Shown piece after piece: positions 46,191 through 59,803 of a DNA stretch of 64,000 bases. The stretch is from Entrophospora sp. SA101 (taxonomy: Eukaryota; Glomeromycota; Glomeromycetes; Entrophosporales; Entrophosporaceae), in contig CAUDNR010004522.1 of assembly GCA_958430865.1 (NCBI GenBank), positions 162,170-226,169 of the forward strand, in the 5' to 3' direction. The notes beneath the pieces are model-generated. The model was given only the letters and a program-made list of their open reading frames with translations. It had not been told where the DNA came from and made no database searches. The position numbers were made by a program, and so were the translations under genes. Within the stretch, counting starts at the first letter, position 1. The number at the start of each line of letters is the position of its first letter.

Positions 46191-48444
46191 TCTCTTGTCA
46201 AGTTTTGAAATTAAGAGTAAAAATACAGATGATAATTGACAAAAAAAAAACAATTTCTTGAATGTGCAAAGAGCTTTTAGTTAATAATAATAATTGGGAA
46301 TTTTTCATAATTACAATTTTTTTATCAAAAATCTTAATAGAAAAAATCTCTATAAAGCCATATATTTCCTATCCTCATCATATCATGAAATTAAAGAGTA
46401 ACTCTCGATAATGGCATGATTCGATAAATTCATAAAATTTGTTGTGACAAACCTATGGATTGACTGTATTACAAACATTATTCAGCCAATTGTAGAGAAA
46501 GTCCATTCTAGTAAGTATCTTATTATGTCCCTATGAACACAGAGAGAAATATAACATTAAATCTTTCACTAACTTTTGTAGGGCTGTGGTGACTGTATAT
46601 ATGACTGCCCACATGTTATTATTATTATTACTATGTAGTTATCCGCGAAACATATCCGCGATTTTGCAAATTTCTCATGAGAATATAATATTCGATTCGT
46701 GGTTATTATTATTATTATTATAATATTAAAATATATATTAATATCTAATTAACAACGGGAGATGCATGTATTGCCTAACATAAAAAAGGAAATTGTGGAA
46801 ATTGACAATAAATCTTATTGTTTTATTCTTTACTTGTTATAATTATGTAGTTAGCTTGCAAATAATTGTGGCTAACCATAATGAATATGGCGAAGGAAAT
46901 TAAACAATAATATTATTTTCTTTTATTAAATTTACTTGATAAGTAACATCATTAATTAAATTGACAATAATGGAAAGGAATTTGTGAAAAATTTTTTTAT
47001 TAAATTGACAAAAATGGAAAAATAGAAATTTTGAAATCTAAAGATAAAAAAATGTCAATATTGTTGTTTAAAACCATCGGGTTATTCGTTTGTTTGAATG
47101 AAGATAATTAATAAAAATGAAAGCTCAATTTTCTTATCATAAAATTTGGTTTTTAAAAAAATCAATTCACAAAACACGAAGCAAAATTAAATTTCTTTAA
47201 AAAAAACATTCACAAACATAAAGCAAATTTTAAATTTTAAAAATCAATTAATCTCTCGGTCAAAACGAATTCAAAATACAATCACACAATTAATGCCATT
47301 ACTTTACTTTGTGGATAGAATTATATATATATGTATATAAATTTATTTCTTATTTATTATACTTATTATTTTTTAAATATTAATAAAGCTCCAAATTTTT
47401 TTTTTAGAAATAAAAAAAAAATTGATGCAAAAGAAAGCAAAAACTAATAAACTAAAATAACTATATAACAATAAGTTAAAGAAAACCATATTTTTTGATA
47501 ATTTTTTGGAAATTCGCGGAAATCGGCTTAATTCGTGTTTCGCCAATCATGTGTAGAAATCTACATTAAAAGAAACTCATTACCAAATTTAGTCGTGAGA
47601 TTCAAAATATTGTAACACGAAAATTATTGTTGCATAACTTTCAAATTTAAAAAAATCTATGAAAAAGAAAATTTCGAGACAAATTTTTTTTTTTAGATTA
47701 ATAGACTCCATTTTTAAAGCTGAATTGAATGGTGGTGGGTTTTTAAAATCCAATGTGTGGATCACATAATATTTCAAAAATTTTAACTTTTGAGTATAGA
47801 TGATCCGCACTGTAGTGATCTGCAGCGATAAGTTAATTATAAAAATTTTACCTCAAAATGGAATCTCACAATTAAAACCACCAACGCATATTAACACATA
47901 TAAAAAAACATAGTAATTTTTATTTCCAAAAGGTTATATTTATTCTAGCATATATTATGGATATTATTTATAACAAATAATAAGAGCTTTAATAAAAAAA
48001 TGAATTTTGATAATAATAAAAAGAATAAAAAGACAATGGTTGACATATTTATATTAAATATAAAAAAAACTAAGCTTTAGGCAGAAGATTTATTGTTTAA
48101 AAGGGTTTTTCGTAATAAAACCCATATTCTATATGTTTAGTACAAATAAAAACAAAAAAATTAAATTTCTCTATGTTTTTTAGCATTTCAATTTTATATG
48201 CAAAGCCCTTGGAATCTTGCGATACTCAATATAAAAGTTAGGAAAAACAAAAAGTTATACATATGTAAACTTGATAAGTCGGTTTTGGCCTAACTCGGCT
48301 AAAAATTTTTCACCACTTTTTTTTACCATTTAAAAAAAATCGATAAGTCGCGATAAGCGCCAAGAAAGCTAACGTGTGAATTAAACCAATTACTTTTTGA
48401 ATTTCTTCAAAAATGCGCTGTTTTACTTCGAGATTGTGGCAGAC

Positions 48445-48484
<40 letters not shown>

Positions 48485-49061
48485 GTAATCACATTGCCGA
48501 AAGATTTTTTTTAGAATTAGAATTTAACCAATCAAAATAATTAAATCACCATCTCGATCTTTATTTTTTCATTCATTAGAATCAGCATTATTGCTTTGAT
48601 CCTTCCCCTTCCTGGTACGGAAATTCTCTTGAAAGGTTAAGTTCGATCTGGAAAGAAGCAAGGATATTCAATCAATAAAGATTTAAATAAATTCTTTATA
48701 TATAAACTTTAACCTAGTATCCGAGAAGTTCTCTTGCACATTCATTTTGGTTATGTTACTTGAACCGCACACCTGTTACCATTTTGCTTGACCCGGACCG
48801 TTTCTTTCCACAAACTCTTTACCAGTGATTCCGACCTCAGCTATTTTATTAACCGGACTGCTGATAATGGTCACAAATCATAACACTATAACATATTGAT
48901 TTATTTATCTGATGACTATTTGAGCGTTTTTTTCTAGATATTCACAATCGATCGTTTATTTTTTATGCCTTCAAAAAAGTCTATTGAAAAAACTATTTAT
49001 AAAAATAAACTTTATTTAGATTTGTCATTACTGTTATTAGATTAAATTAAATCAAATCACA
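46191..49061. other. Gene-free AT-rich region
   Basis: About 2.9 kb without a convincing frame. It includes (TTA)n at about 46616-46630 and 46703-46720, a partial copy of the 4264-4373 hairpin arm at 48258-48284 and an (AAT)n microsatellite at 48447-48481. Confidence 0.5.
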
Positions 49062-50225
49062 CTATACAACTCTTTCTAACTCGTTAATAAACATATATCT
49101 TGAAAATCTTAAATATAAATATCTAAACCAAATTAATTGACTTTTGTGACATTCAATTGCTTGTACTGTTTGATAAAATTGTTCTTTTGATGAAACAAAT
49201 AACATCAAATTGTTTAAAGAAGATGAATCTAATTCTTTATTGGTGGTATCCTTTGATGAAATATGACGAGATGATGATATGAAATTTAAATAAGTTAAAA
49301 GAGAATCAAATATTGAAATGTACTTCCTTATTATATTAACCGTCACAAGTTTATATAAAATAAGATTTGTTTCAGGAAATGTTTTGATAAAATGTCTAAA
49401 AGATTAAATAGTCAATATTATTATCATTGTTATTAATGTATTAAAAACAAAATTCTCTTTTACAAGTATTGATTTTGTTGTATATTCTCACCTTGCACCA
49501 TTATAAGCTGAAATATGATTTAAGTGGTCAGAAATTCCTTTATTGTCAAAAGTTATTACCTAAAAATACCATTCGTTAATCACGCGCGAGTAATAAATTA
49601 ATAGTCTCTTGTTTCTGATTAATTAATTAGTAATTTACTTACAACTTCTACTCCATTTTTAATAACGTAATCTTTAATTATATTTGAAATTAATGCTGGA
49701 TCCCAATGTTTTGTTGGATTATCTTGTAATAATCTATTATTACAATAATGATCATGATTAATAACCGTCGTCGTAATCATGATAACAATAATAAGTATAA
49801 TATATAACATTTACTGGTGATTTTCTATATTAACATGAGTTTTTTCAATTCCAAGTCTTAAACAGCTCTCTTCCAATTCTTTTGTTCTAATTTCGCCCAT
49901 TCCTGATTGATTTCCTAATAACAAAATAATAAGATAAATAACAAATAAATAACAAATAAAAAAATAAATAATTATAATATGTATGATAAATAACCTTTTA
50001 TTTACCATTAGATAAACATAAAACAATTATATCATTTTTACATTTTAAATTTAATAAAGTTGGTCCAAAAAACATACATTCATCAACGGGATGAGAAATT
50101 AGTAACAAAATGGTTTTTTCCTTTAATCCATTAGCTTTGTTAATTTTATTTGAAATTTTAAAATAAAATAACAATGTAAATATAATCAAAGTGAAAAATA
50201 TAAAAACAATTAAACTTGAAATCAT
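49062..50225 (-). CDS. GPI12: GlcNAc-PI de-N-acetylase (PIG-L/GPI12)
   Basis: Five exons on the minus strand (50225-50006, 49914-49815, 49733-49643, 49559-49492, 49395-49062) join in frame to 270 residues. An N-terminal membrane helix (about residues 3-22) is followed by LLLISHPVDECMFFGPTL (metal motif), NQSGMGEIRTKELEESCLRL, then VITFDNKGISDHLNH (second metal site, about 138-152). The enzyme removes the acetyl group from GlcNAc-PI on the ER face in the second step of GPI-anchor synthesis. The family motif is HPDDE; here the first Asp is Val (HPVDE, residue 47), one base away from Asp. That Asp is the catalytic base in related LmbE-type enzymes. Everything else looks intact, so the change needs checking against reads. 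Confidence 0.92.
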
Positions 50226-51497
50226 TTTATCATTAATATTATTAAAATGGAAAAGAAAAAGAGAATTTTTTTTTAAAAAAAAAGTATTTTACGTCAATTT
50301 ATAGATTCAAGAAACAACTTCAAATTCACATGTTTCATTCATTGTGTAATTGGTTTTCAAAGCATGTGACCTCCAGTGTTATATATTAATCAATTAAAAT
50401 TCATTTTGGAATAAATTTGTTATAGTAGGATAACGTCAGTATGTAGTTATTATTATGATTGTACATGGAATACCTTTATATAGAATAAAATCCGCGCGGA
50501 GATATTGACATAATAATAATATTCTGGAAAACTTTATTTATTATTATTGTCAAATTAAATATTAATGCGAATTTTAGTTTATATAATTACGCGGATCGAT
50601 TTTCCGAACAAAAAAGGGCATACAAAATCATCTTTATTAATTAAAAAAGTAAGTTTTGTGTATTTGGCATAATAAAACGATTATGAATTATAAATGTTTC
50701 GTTATCAAACAATGATTAATGTCATTAATATTAGAGTAAAAATACATTCCCAAAGAATAAACTACTTCTCGTGGTATAATATGAATTGTAATGCCTCCTC
50801 TTGCCAAGTTTTCACATGAAAAAATGCCGTTGTGATACTGGAAGATAAACCTTAATAAAATTATATCTAAAAAAATTCTGCTGGCTTTTCTACCCGTGCA
50901 TGTCGTTGCCCACATTTCTCATAAAATGTGTTTCTTTTTTACCCAAATAAAAAATCCATTCTTACAAAATGAATAAATATTTGAAAGTTAGAGTATGAAG
51001 TAAAGTATTACTCACTATTTTGACTTCTCATTGTTTTTGGTAAATTTTTTATTAATAATGCGAATTATAATGTAACCGACTGTAGTGTCCTATAGTAATA
51101 GCTATTTATCATCAAACATATGTTATATCAAAGATAACAAATTATTATTATTATGTGTGTATTTTTTAGTATCTTATCATATATATATATATATAAATTT
51201 TTTTAAAAATGTAATTATAACTTTAAACCGTTATAACTTTTTTTTTTTTTTCATAATAAAATTGAACAAACCTTTTTATAACTTTATTGTTTAAGTATTC
51301 TATAACAAAGTTACGGAGAGCCTTTTGGTTCTATATAGCCCATGCGGTTATAAAGTTTATCTATTAACGAATTTTTCAATATCTTGGCTATATAAAAATT
51401 TTTTTTTATTTAGTAAGAAAAAACCTCACTGTAATCTAAAAGCTTGACCTATTTTCCCTTAGTTTCATGTTTATTTGAAGATTTTTTTATTTATATA
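50226..51497. other. Intergenic DNA
   Basis: A minus-strand frame at 50688-50915 is not recognised. (TA)n at about 51180-51195. No other features. Confidence 0.4.
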
Positions 51498-51694
51498 CAG
51501 TCTACTCTCTCTATAACGACCACTAAGTAAAATTTCTCTATAACGAACTTCCCTTTTGTCCCCGTTTCAATTTTTTATAATTAATTTCTCTCTCTATAAC
51601 GATCATCTTAATAAATTCTCTCTATAATAATAACGACCAAAAGCAGAGAAATTACATATAGGGACAGAGAGTTCGTTATAGAGAGAGTGAACTG
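51498..51694. mobile_element. 197-bp MITE, TA target site, CTCTCTATAACG ends
   Basis: Left end CAGTCTACTCTCTCTATAAC, right end the inverse of CAGTTCACTCTCTCTATAAC, flanked by TA (51496-51497 and 51695-51696). Further TCTCTATAACG units lie inside. Same family as 13320-13400. Mobilised by a Tc1/mariner-type transposase, judging by the TA sites. Confidence 0.85.
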
Positions 51695-51833
51695 TAGTTT
51701 TTATTATTGATCGGCATATTTCACACCCCAGTAACCGAGGTGGGTTATAATAATCTGTAGCACAACGTCCAAAAAAAACATGCATATCGATTACATGAAA
51801 TTATTATTAACTCTCATCCAATAAATAGATACA

Positions 51834-52721
51834 ATGATAGTAAATGAGAAAACAGGATCTTTTTCAAATTTCACAGAACAGCAACTGGAACAGCAGGAAC
51901 AAGATGCAGATGATAAATTAGAAGAAGGTGGTGGTAAAGTAAGGGAAGGGGATAAAAAGAAAAAACCTTGGAATGAAGAAGAAATGTTGATACTTTTGAA
52001 TTACATAAAAATCTATTATGAAATGTTTAAAGTAAATAGATCATTATTTTGTCGAAAAATACATAAAGAGAAGGTTATCAAGGCAAGAAGTATTGCTGCA
52101 ATTCAAAGAAAAATTCAAATTGTGCTCAAAAAATATGATGACAAGGAATATAATTGGAAATGGTATAAATATGCAGAAGAAATTTTTGGTGATAATAATC
52201 ATAATCATAATAATGATAACAATAATGATAATGATAGTGATGATGATGATAAACTTGTGTCAAGTAAAGATCAAAAAACGATTGGTAATGATGAGGTAGA
52301 GATGGTAGGAGTGCAGGTTGTTTTAGATGTTGATAATCAAAAAAGTGTTCAAGAACCTGAAGAAAGAGATAAAATTAGCATCCAAAATATCAAGAATAAT
52401 AATAAACGACAATATTTTGATAGCAATAATGATCCTGCTTTAATCAGTAACAAGTCTAAGAGTAAAAAAAACAATTTACCAGCAAAAATAATTGCAAAGG
52501 CAATCAGAGAATTAGCAATAAGTAAAGAAAGGATTTGGAGAGAGAAGTTAAGATTGGAAAGTGAGAGAAGTGATAAAATTTATGAGATACAAAAAAGAAA
52601 AAATGAAGTAGTGAAACTTAAATTGGATTTTGAAATAGAACAATTTCAACTGGCAAATAATATTAAATTTAAAGAATTGGAGTTACAACAAATGCATTTA
52701 CAACAAAAACATCATCGTTAA
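51834..52721 (+). CDS. Myb/SANT-like DNA-binding protein (single exon)
   Basis: 295 residues without introns. Residues about 44-100 form a Myb/SANT-like unit (KKPWNEEEMLILLNYIKIYY ... CRKIHKEKVIKARSIAAIQR) with conserved Trp and Leu spacing and a basic third helix. An acidic Asn/Asp run follows (about 120-140). The C-terminal 90 residues are a charged coiled coil (ELAISKERIWREKLRLESER onward) ending QQKHHR. This layout is typical of trihelix-like nuclear factors, many of which derive from transposon-encoded DNA-binding proteins. Targets are unknown. It stands alone, with about 2 kb of empty DNA downstream. Confidence 0.75.
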   Translation: MIVNEKTGSFSNFTEQQLEQQEQDADDKLEEGGGKVREGDKKKKPWNEEEMLILLNYIKIYYEMFKVNRSLFCRKIHKEKVIKARSIAAIQRKIQIVLKKYDDKEYNWKWYKYAEEIFGDNNHNHNNDNNNDNDSDDDDKLVSSKDQKTIGNDEVEMVGVQVVLDVDNQKSVQEPEERDKISIQNIKNNNKRQYFDSNNDPALISNKSKSKKNNLPAKIIAKAIRELAISKERIWREKLRLESERSDKIYEIQKRKNEVVKLKLDFEIEQFQLANNIKFKELELQQMHLQQKHHR

Positions 52722-54790
52722 ATTTTATAATTTTCAATATATAAATTGTATTGATTTAAAAAGTCAAGAAATAAAATTAAACATGTACATCAATTTAATA
52801 CTATTTTAAAACTAAATGTTCCAAAGTTCCAGATAATCCACTTGAGCAACTTTATGCATTCTCTATTCTAAGGATGGTGATTGGTGTATTTTTATATTTT
52901 TTAGAAATAATTGGATTTCCTTTAACTAAAAGGAATCTTGATGCAAATTGTGTGTGTGTGTGTATAATACATTAATATGTCTACTGTATACTTATCCTAG
53001 GCAATTATAAGCAGTTCAGTGATTATTGATGAAATAATAAATTTGACTTGATTAAATAACCTAATCAAATATATTTACATGATGCCAAAAACTTTTATGT
53101 CTTTAATATGCTCAACTTTCTAGGTCCTTGGTGATTTTTGGTTAGCTGATTGTGCATCAATCAAATATTATAATTTTGTAGTATATTGTTTTTCTTAATA
53201 CAACATCTGAAATCACAAATTTCCTTCTAGATAAACAGCCCAGTTTACCAATTCCATCATTCTTTGTACTGACTGACAAAAGATGGATCTAAAAATATGA
53301 AAATGGTGATTACTCTTACAGCTTGCTTGATTGAATATTCTTCTTCACAAAATAAACTATTAAAAAGTGTCACATATACTTTCATGTATTTTTCTTGCAA
53401 ATAATTTTTATTTAAAATAAAAAAACTAGAAATAAATTTATATCACCATACTTGCAAAATTGTATATTCAAAATGTAGCATTGAATGAAAGCTTAATTAA
53501 AACTTACCCTTTCACTCTAAAGTGCTTAAATTTTTAATTGATTATTTTATTTATTTATAATAAAACTTTTGAAACAAAAAAATCAAAAAAATCAGCATCT
53601 ACAGTGGTTTTTAAATATAAAGCTATATTTTAATAAAGGTTCAAATTCACAAGTACTTTCTTTATGTATGCATACCTAGAAATTCAATTTCTTTATTGAA
53701 ATTAGTTATCCGTGATGATTTGGAGCTGGTCTTTGACAATAATACTGGATATCATCAAATTCTACTTTAAAAGCCAAATCATTCTAAATATAACAATTGT
53801 TACAGATCAAAGTGCATCTCATTTCTTATGTGGTGATGAGCTATATGTTCAGTGGAAGGATTTTCTGGCAATTCATTTTCCTGTGGGTTGGAAATTGGAT
53901 TAATATCAAAAAATTTTAGGTTCATTAAAAACAAAACAGTCAGTCTTACACATCTAAAGAGAATATAGTTTAGGTTTGTTTCAATATTTAAAGGCTCACT
54001 TTTAATCAATAGAGCCCACCTGTCATATATCTTTTTTTGCTCTTTGTTGTTTAGCCATTAGTTTAACTTTTGGGATGATACTGTTGCAATAGTAAAGGTA
54101 GTTGTGCTAATGATAATCTTGATAAAGAACCAATTCAATAAATATTAAAATTTTATGGCCATGTCATGCACATATTTTAGAGTTTAACAACGAAAATTTT
54201 GAAATTACATAATGATTGAACTAGTGATATTATACGGGGGCAAAGTTTGTTGTAAGAATTTGAATTTTGAATTTTATTATAACAAGAAAATTGATGTCAT
54301 TCTTGTTTGTGATAATTGTAATTTTTCTATTACTATGGTATTCTTGAATATCCATAATCACATTACCCGTCAGACGAAACCCAAGCCAAGAAATCGCGGA
54401 CAGTGGTAGCACTTGAAAATTTGGAATCTTGATAATACAAATAAATGTTCACTTTGTCTGGTTTTGTAATATACTGGTTACACTATTCGGAATTCTAATC
54501 GATCGTCTAAAATAGTTGACCCTCGTCTCTGCATGATGACATTTCGCTTGACTAAACTAATTTAATTAAGACCATGTGTAAAAAAAATTTAATTTAAATA
54601 TTAACCGGCAATAATAATAATTTCCTTCATCTTTTCATCTTTTTATATATTTATAAAGAAAATATACATGTGTAAAATAGATTGTTGATTGATCGAGACC
54701 CATTGTTTTTTTTTAAGCTTTAATAAAAAAATATTTTTTTACTACTATTTTAAGAAGTCACTTTCAAAACTTTAATATACCTTTAAAACA
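52722..54790. other. Gene-free AT-rich region
   Basis: About 2 kb. A (GT)n run at about 52949-52962. Short frames are not recognised. Confidence 0.45.
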
Positions 54791-57421
54791 ATGCAAAAGC
54801 TGGCTTTACGCATATTAAGTCGATTTTCTCGTAAATCATTCATTCGTAGCGCTTGGAAAAATTTAAATAGTTTGAGCGAACACGATGAGTTAGCAGAAGC
54901 TTTAGAAACTTTAATATCAATGTCTCACGAAGGTAACGATTTATTTATTATCTTAATTATTATATATGATAACTCTAGTTTAATTAAACTAATTCAATGC
55001 AACTATTGTTAGAAAATGAATTTATAGAATTAATTACAGTAATTGTGGATGTTCTTTCAGAGGCACCAATGGCATCAGCTTTTTTATGTCATATAATTGG
55101 TATTATACTTGTTATTGTTATTATTACATTATTATTATTATTATAGATATTAATTATTATTTATTTATTTATTAATAATAGATAGTGCAGCCCTACCCTC
55201 AAAAGAAACATCTCATAAAATAACATCAAGGTTACTCCAAAAACTTAAACCAGGTACTTATACACTTATAAATATAATATAATATATACATTATTAATTC
55301 ATGCAATTCACTTGTGATATATTTTCATATATTCATCTATCTATTTAAATATATATGTATGTAAAGGGGGCATATACAGAACAAAACCAAAGAGAAGAAC
55401 ACGTGTTAATGCATCAACAATTTGGAGTGTTCTTGCTGAGAAGTTGGCAGGTAAATTTGACAACATCAGTCTATGTCACTCCATATTATATTATATATTA
55501 ATAATAATATTTCTTTAAAAAAATAAGGCGAGATTAGTTTATCATTATTTTCGGATAATGTATGTAACACATTATTGGATTATCTCCAATATGATAATGA
55601 TTCCAGTGTACAATTATTTGCCCTGATTGCCTTGGAGAAATTTGGAATGACGGGACAGAATAAGGAAAAAATCTTTACTTCTGGCAAGGATATTCATAAA
55701 ATTTTACAGACTATATCAAAGGAATTACAGTCCGATAATGGATTGTCTGCAGATAAGAATCGTCGAATGCAATTAAAATTTTGTGTAGAATGGGCTTTAA
55801 AAAATACATTTGGTACATTTTTGTTTGGTTTTTCTTTAAATTTTTTTAATAATTAATGTATTTTCTAATTAATTTTGAATTTATTATTGTTATTATTATT
55901 TCAGAATCTAATAATAAGGTACGACCTTTACAAATAAATACATTTAATTAATATTTTATATATTATGAAAAATTAAATACATAGCTAATAATAATAATAC
56001 AGGAGGATTCATGGGATATATCAGCAGAGAGTTCTGTAAATTCAAATATTAACGTCATGCTAAATCCATTGGATGCTACAGCCCATTGGAAATTATCGCC
56101 AAACGGTTTAGAGGTTCTAATTATAATTTATTATAATATTAAATCTGGTTTTATCCTAATACTTAAATTTAAATAACCTCATATTTATTCAAAGTTAAGG
56201 AATGATTATTCGACGTTTGAGTCAATACGTGCGACGATGTCTGTTTCTTCAGGGAAATGGTTTTATGAAGTGATATTATTAACCAATGGAATTATGCAGG
56301 TTCTTAATCCTCCTTTTTTTAAAAAAAAATTTTTTTTCATTAATAATTTATTAATAATTATACAATTATTATAAATAATATTATTAAAACATAATAAAAT
56401 AGATTGGTTATGCAACTAAACGTTGTATGTTTGGACCTGAAGAAGGTACAGGTGTTGGTGATGATCAAGTTAGTATATACACACACATATATTTTTATAT
56501 ATCATATTCTATGTTCAATGGCTCATTATATTTATAATAAATAGTATGGGTTTGCTTTTGATGGTTGTCGAAATTTCTTATGGGTAAGTGATTATAAACT
56601 TTATAATAAAATAGGTTGTTATTATTTATTATTATTATTATAACATTTTACATTATTATATATATAGGCTGGTGGTATATCTATACAATATGGAGGAAGC
56701 GAATCTTGGAAACCGGGTTATTATTTAATCTCCTTGATTCTTTTCATTCTTTAAAAATTTTCTTTAATAATAGTGTTGTTAATAATAATAACAATAAATA
56801 TTTTATAAATATTATTAGGAGATGTCATTGGTGTATATATGGATGTTAGTCTGGGCTGTGTTCGATTTTATTTGAATGGAAAAGATTTGGGTGTAAAATA
56901 CCCTTTCAATTTTGTACAATTTAGAAAGTTGGCTGAAAATGGATTATATCCAGCTCTTTCATTTACGTCATACCAACAAGCAATTATAAATTTTGGAGCA
57001 GAAAAATTCCGGTAAATAAAATAAATAAATATGGCAATAAAAAAGAATTTTGTTTTTTACAAAATTTTCTTTATTAATAAAATTATTTGGTTTTTTTTTA
57101 GATACCCACCACCACCATCATTTTTTTATCAAACATTTAATAGCCAGGGTCAATTGTCATCAGAGCTACGTGATTCAATACAAAGGAGAAGTTGGCGTAC
57201 GTCACGTTATCGCTCCGTAATATCGAACTCTGATTGGAAGCAACAATTAGAAGCTACAGAAGAAGATTATGATGCTCAATGTTCAATTTGTTTTGCCATG
57301 CCTCCTAAAGTAACATTGGGCCCGTGTAACCATGATGGATTTTGTGTTGAATGCGCTAAAATGATGCATTCTTGGTATTATTATTATTATTATTATTATT
57401 AAATTATTTAATTTTCAATTA

Positions 57422-57452
<31 letters not shown>

Positions 57453-57687
57453 TTATTTTATTATTAGTCCATTATGTAGAACACTCATTACATCTAGGAA
57501 GCCTACTAATAGTAATTCTAGCCTACCAAATACAATTACAAAACTTTCAATTTCCTCAACGTCCGCTTCATCATCCTTATCATCACCATCCACCGCCATA
57601 GTTTTACCACCAACTCCACCTTATTCACGACCTGCATCTTCTATTACTTCATTAGAACCTGATATTTCACGTGGGTTGGAACAGTGA
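54791..57687 (+). CDS. RSPRY1: SPRY-RING protein, RSPRY1 orthologue
   Basis: Fourteen exons: 54791-54932, 55061-55099, 55182-55253, 55367-55450, 55528-55812, 55905-55918 (14 nt), 56003-56113, 56195-56299, 56403-56468, 56545-56583, 56668-56716, 56819-57011, 57102-57374, 57468-57687. All phases agree and the product is 563 residues, close to the animal protein. An armadillo-like helical N-terminal half is followed by the B30.2/SPRY domain (NDYSTFESIRATM, GKWFYEV, IGYATKRCMFGPEEG, YGFAFDG, GDVIGVYMD, VRFYLNGKDLG, YPALSF). Near the C-terminus is a RING finger: CSICFAMPP, GPCNHDGFCVEC and CPLCRT. The Cys of CPLC is split by the last intron. RING implies E3 ubiquitin ligase activity; SPRY would select substrates. 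Confidence 0.95.
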
Positions 57688-58240
57688 CACTATCTATATA
57701 TAGTATAAGTGTATGGATAATTATAAAAAAGGTTTTAATAGAAAATATTTTAATAAATATATATATAATATTATTTTCCTTGTTATTATTTTTTTCATTG
57801 GTGGGATTTTTCTATTGTTTAGAATTTTTAATTAATATATATTTTTTAAAAACTTTCAAATTTTTTACTGATTTAAATATCAAAACTCCTCGTTATTTTC
57901 CTTCCTCACCTTTATCTTTCTCTAATCCTCCCTTAATTGTAGCAAAACCAATCAAACTTTAAAATGATAATCAATAATAAAAAATTTGAATATACTTTAG
58001 CATACATATACTATTAATATATGTGCGTGATTATTCCTCAACCAATCAATCAATTCTATTTTCTATTCATTTATATATTATGGAGAAAGATTTTTGTGTA
58101 TCTGTATATAGAATATCATTCAATTAAATTAACCATAATTATTTTTATATACATTTTATTAAGTTTTACTTTTTATTTCTTTGCATAAAATTTCATCATA
58201 ATAATAATATTAATATGTATTTAGAAAAAAATTTATTTTT
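57688..58240. other. 3' flank of RSPRY1
   Basis: AT-rich. A 92-codon plus-strand frame at 57684-57962 is hydrophobic and T-driven and is not called. Confidence 0.4.
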
Positions 58241-58559
58241 CATATCCACCGATCTCTGAAAGGTTACACCATTTTATACTGTTTTTGGGGTATATTTTGA
58301 AAATTTTGGTACATTTTTTGCTGTCTTGATATGTGTAACCAGCCCCTCGATTTGTTATTTTTGGAGTAAATTACATTCTTTTTGAATTCTACTAATACCA
58401 AACCAATCACTTTTATTAGTAAACCAATCGCTTTTTTATATATACATATACAGTGAGTAGGATCTTGCAGGATTGCAAGTAGTTAGTTGAAGGAAATTTT
58501 ATTTTGTAATTTTGTAATTTGCTAATTTTTTTTAAAATTTTATATTGTAGTAATGAATA

Positions 58560-58880
58560 TTGAACATAGTAGTAACTCAGACATATGCAACAATTTATAT
58601 AACTCAAAAGAATGGTTTAAATCAACACAAAGCACAAAACATTCCAATTTTCACAAGTATACTTTAAATGTTATCACCCTTCTGAATATTGTTTTTCATA
58701 ATTTAAAGGATCATTAATTTTTAATGAGATTTCATCATAAAGTTTAGGGAAAAAAATCATTAACCTTTCCATGTGATGAGGGTATATTCCTAAGTGTTTT
58801 TAAAGACAACACTCGAAGATATCCACCTGTTAGACGTCTTTATTTGTTGAAGATGAAAATTAAGATGACAAAAGTTTAAA
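58560..58880 (+). pseudogene. C2H2 finger gene fragment, left copy
   Basis: Pieces ICNNLYNSKEWF...STKH, then GKKSLTFPCDEGIFLSVFKD, then RRYPPVRRLYLL parallel the better preserved copy at 60190-60683, in the same order and orientation. Several stops and one frame change. The first zinc-binding Cys is not preserved. Confidence 0.6.
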
Positions 58881-59325
58881 TTTTTTTTTTATTAATTTAA
58901 TATTTTTAATAATGAAAATAATTAATTAATTAAAATATATTTTAGAAATTAAAAAAATATATATGCAATTAATTGTAAAAAGGTAATCTAATTTATAGTT
59001 ATTTTTTTGGCACTTTATTAATTGATTATAATTATAATATAAAAGATGATTCTCATGTTCCAAAATTTCAATTACAGTTTTTTTTTCCCTTCCACCATCT
59101 TTCAATACTTTTCTAAAATATTTACTTATTTGTATAAGATTTTTTTTTTCAACAGGACTGCATGTAAATGCTTTAATTCTATAATCATGGCAAATCACCA
59201 TAAATATCATACATATGATGAATCAACACATAGATATAAGGAGTCCCATCATTATTTGTATATAATCCTTTTATATAATTTTTTTTATGTGGATCTCAAG
59301 TTGATGGTGTTAGAAATTTAGTCAA

Positions 59326-59803
59326 TCATAATTTTGCTTGACTTTTGAAAACAATTGGATTTGTTGTAAGATCTTGTAAGGCTGTATAAAGATCATCAAA
59401 GTCATACCACAATTGATGAATAATTAATGCTCTATTTTCAGGTAAAACACTTTCCAAATTATAATTTTTTAGAACTTTTAATTTATCTTCATCCATAAGA
59501 CTGGTACAATTCCGATTCCTTGAATCTGTACTTTGCCAGAATTCAAAATGTACACCAATTCTGATCATTTCTTTTTTATTTGTTCCCTTATTTGATCAGA
59601 ACTTTGGTATTTTGTTTCAGATAACATTAGACTCCAAAGTCAGACAGTAATATGAAGCATTAAATGTAATTCATCTGGAACCCAATGAGTTAATGGAATC
59701 ATAAAGAACAAAGGCAGATACTTATGTCCTGGTAATTGGATTTTATTATTTCCATTTTTAATCAACAGACCCTTTAGCATTGAAATAAGTTTATCAACAT
59801 CAT
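59326..59803 (-). pseudogene. Element-associated gene fragment of unknown family
   Basis: Minus-strand frame PLTHWVPDELHLMLHITV, one TGA stop, LWSLMLSETKYQSSDQIREQ, IRIGVHFEFWQSTDSRNRN, CTSLMDEDKLKVLKNYNLES and so on to 59326. The HWVPDELHLML and YTSLMGxDKxKVL-type motifs recur in many repetitive Rhizophagus proteins that look transposon-derived, by my recollection of the family. One stop codon breaks it. Function is unknown. Confidence 0.5.

Noticed and set aside
48447..48481. Short regular repeats considered as a CRISPR-like array
   Set aside because: Simple (AAT)n microsatellite without spacers. The organism is eukaryotic.
54212..54412. Overlapping plus and minus frames of 60-65 codons
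   Set aside because: Open on both strands by composition. No motif and no splice context.
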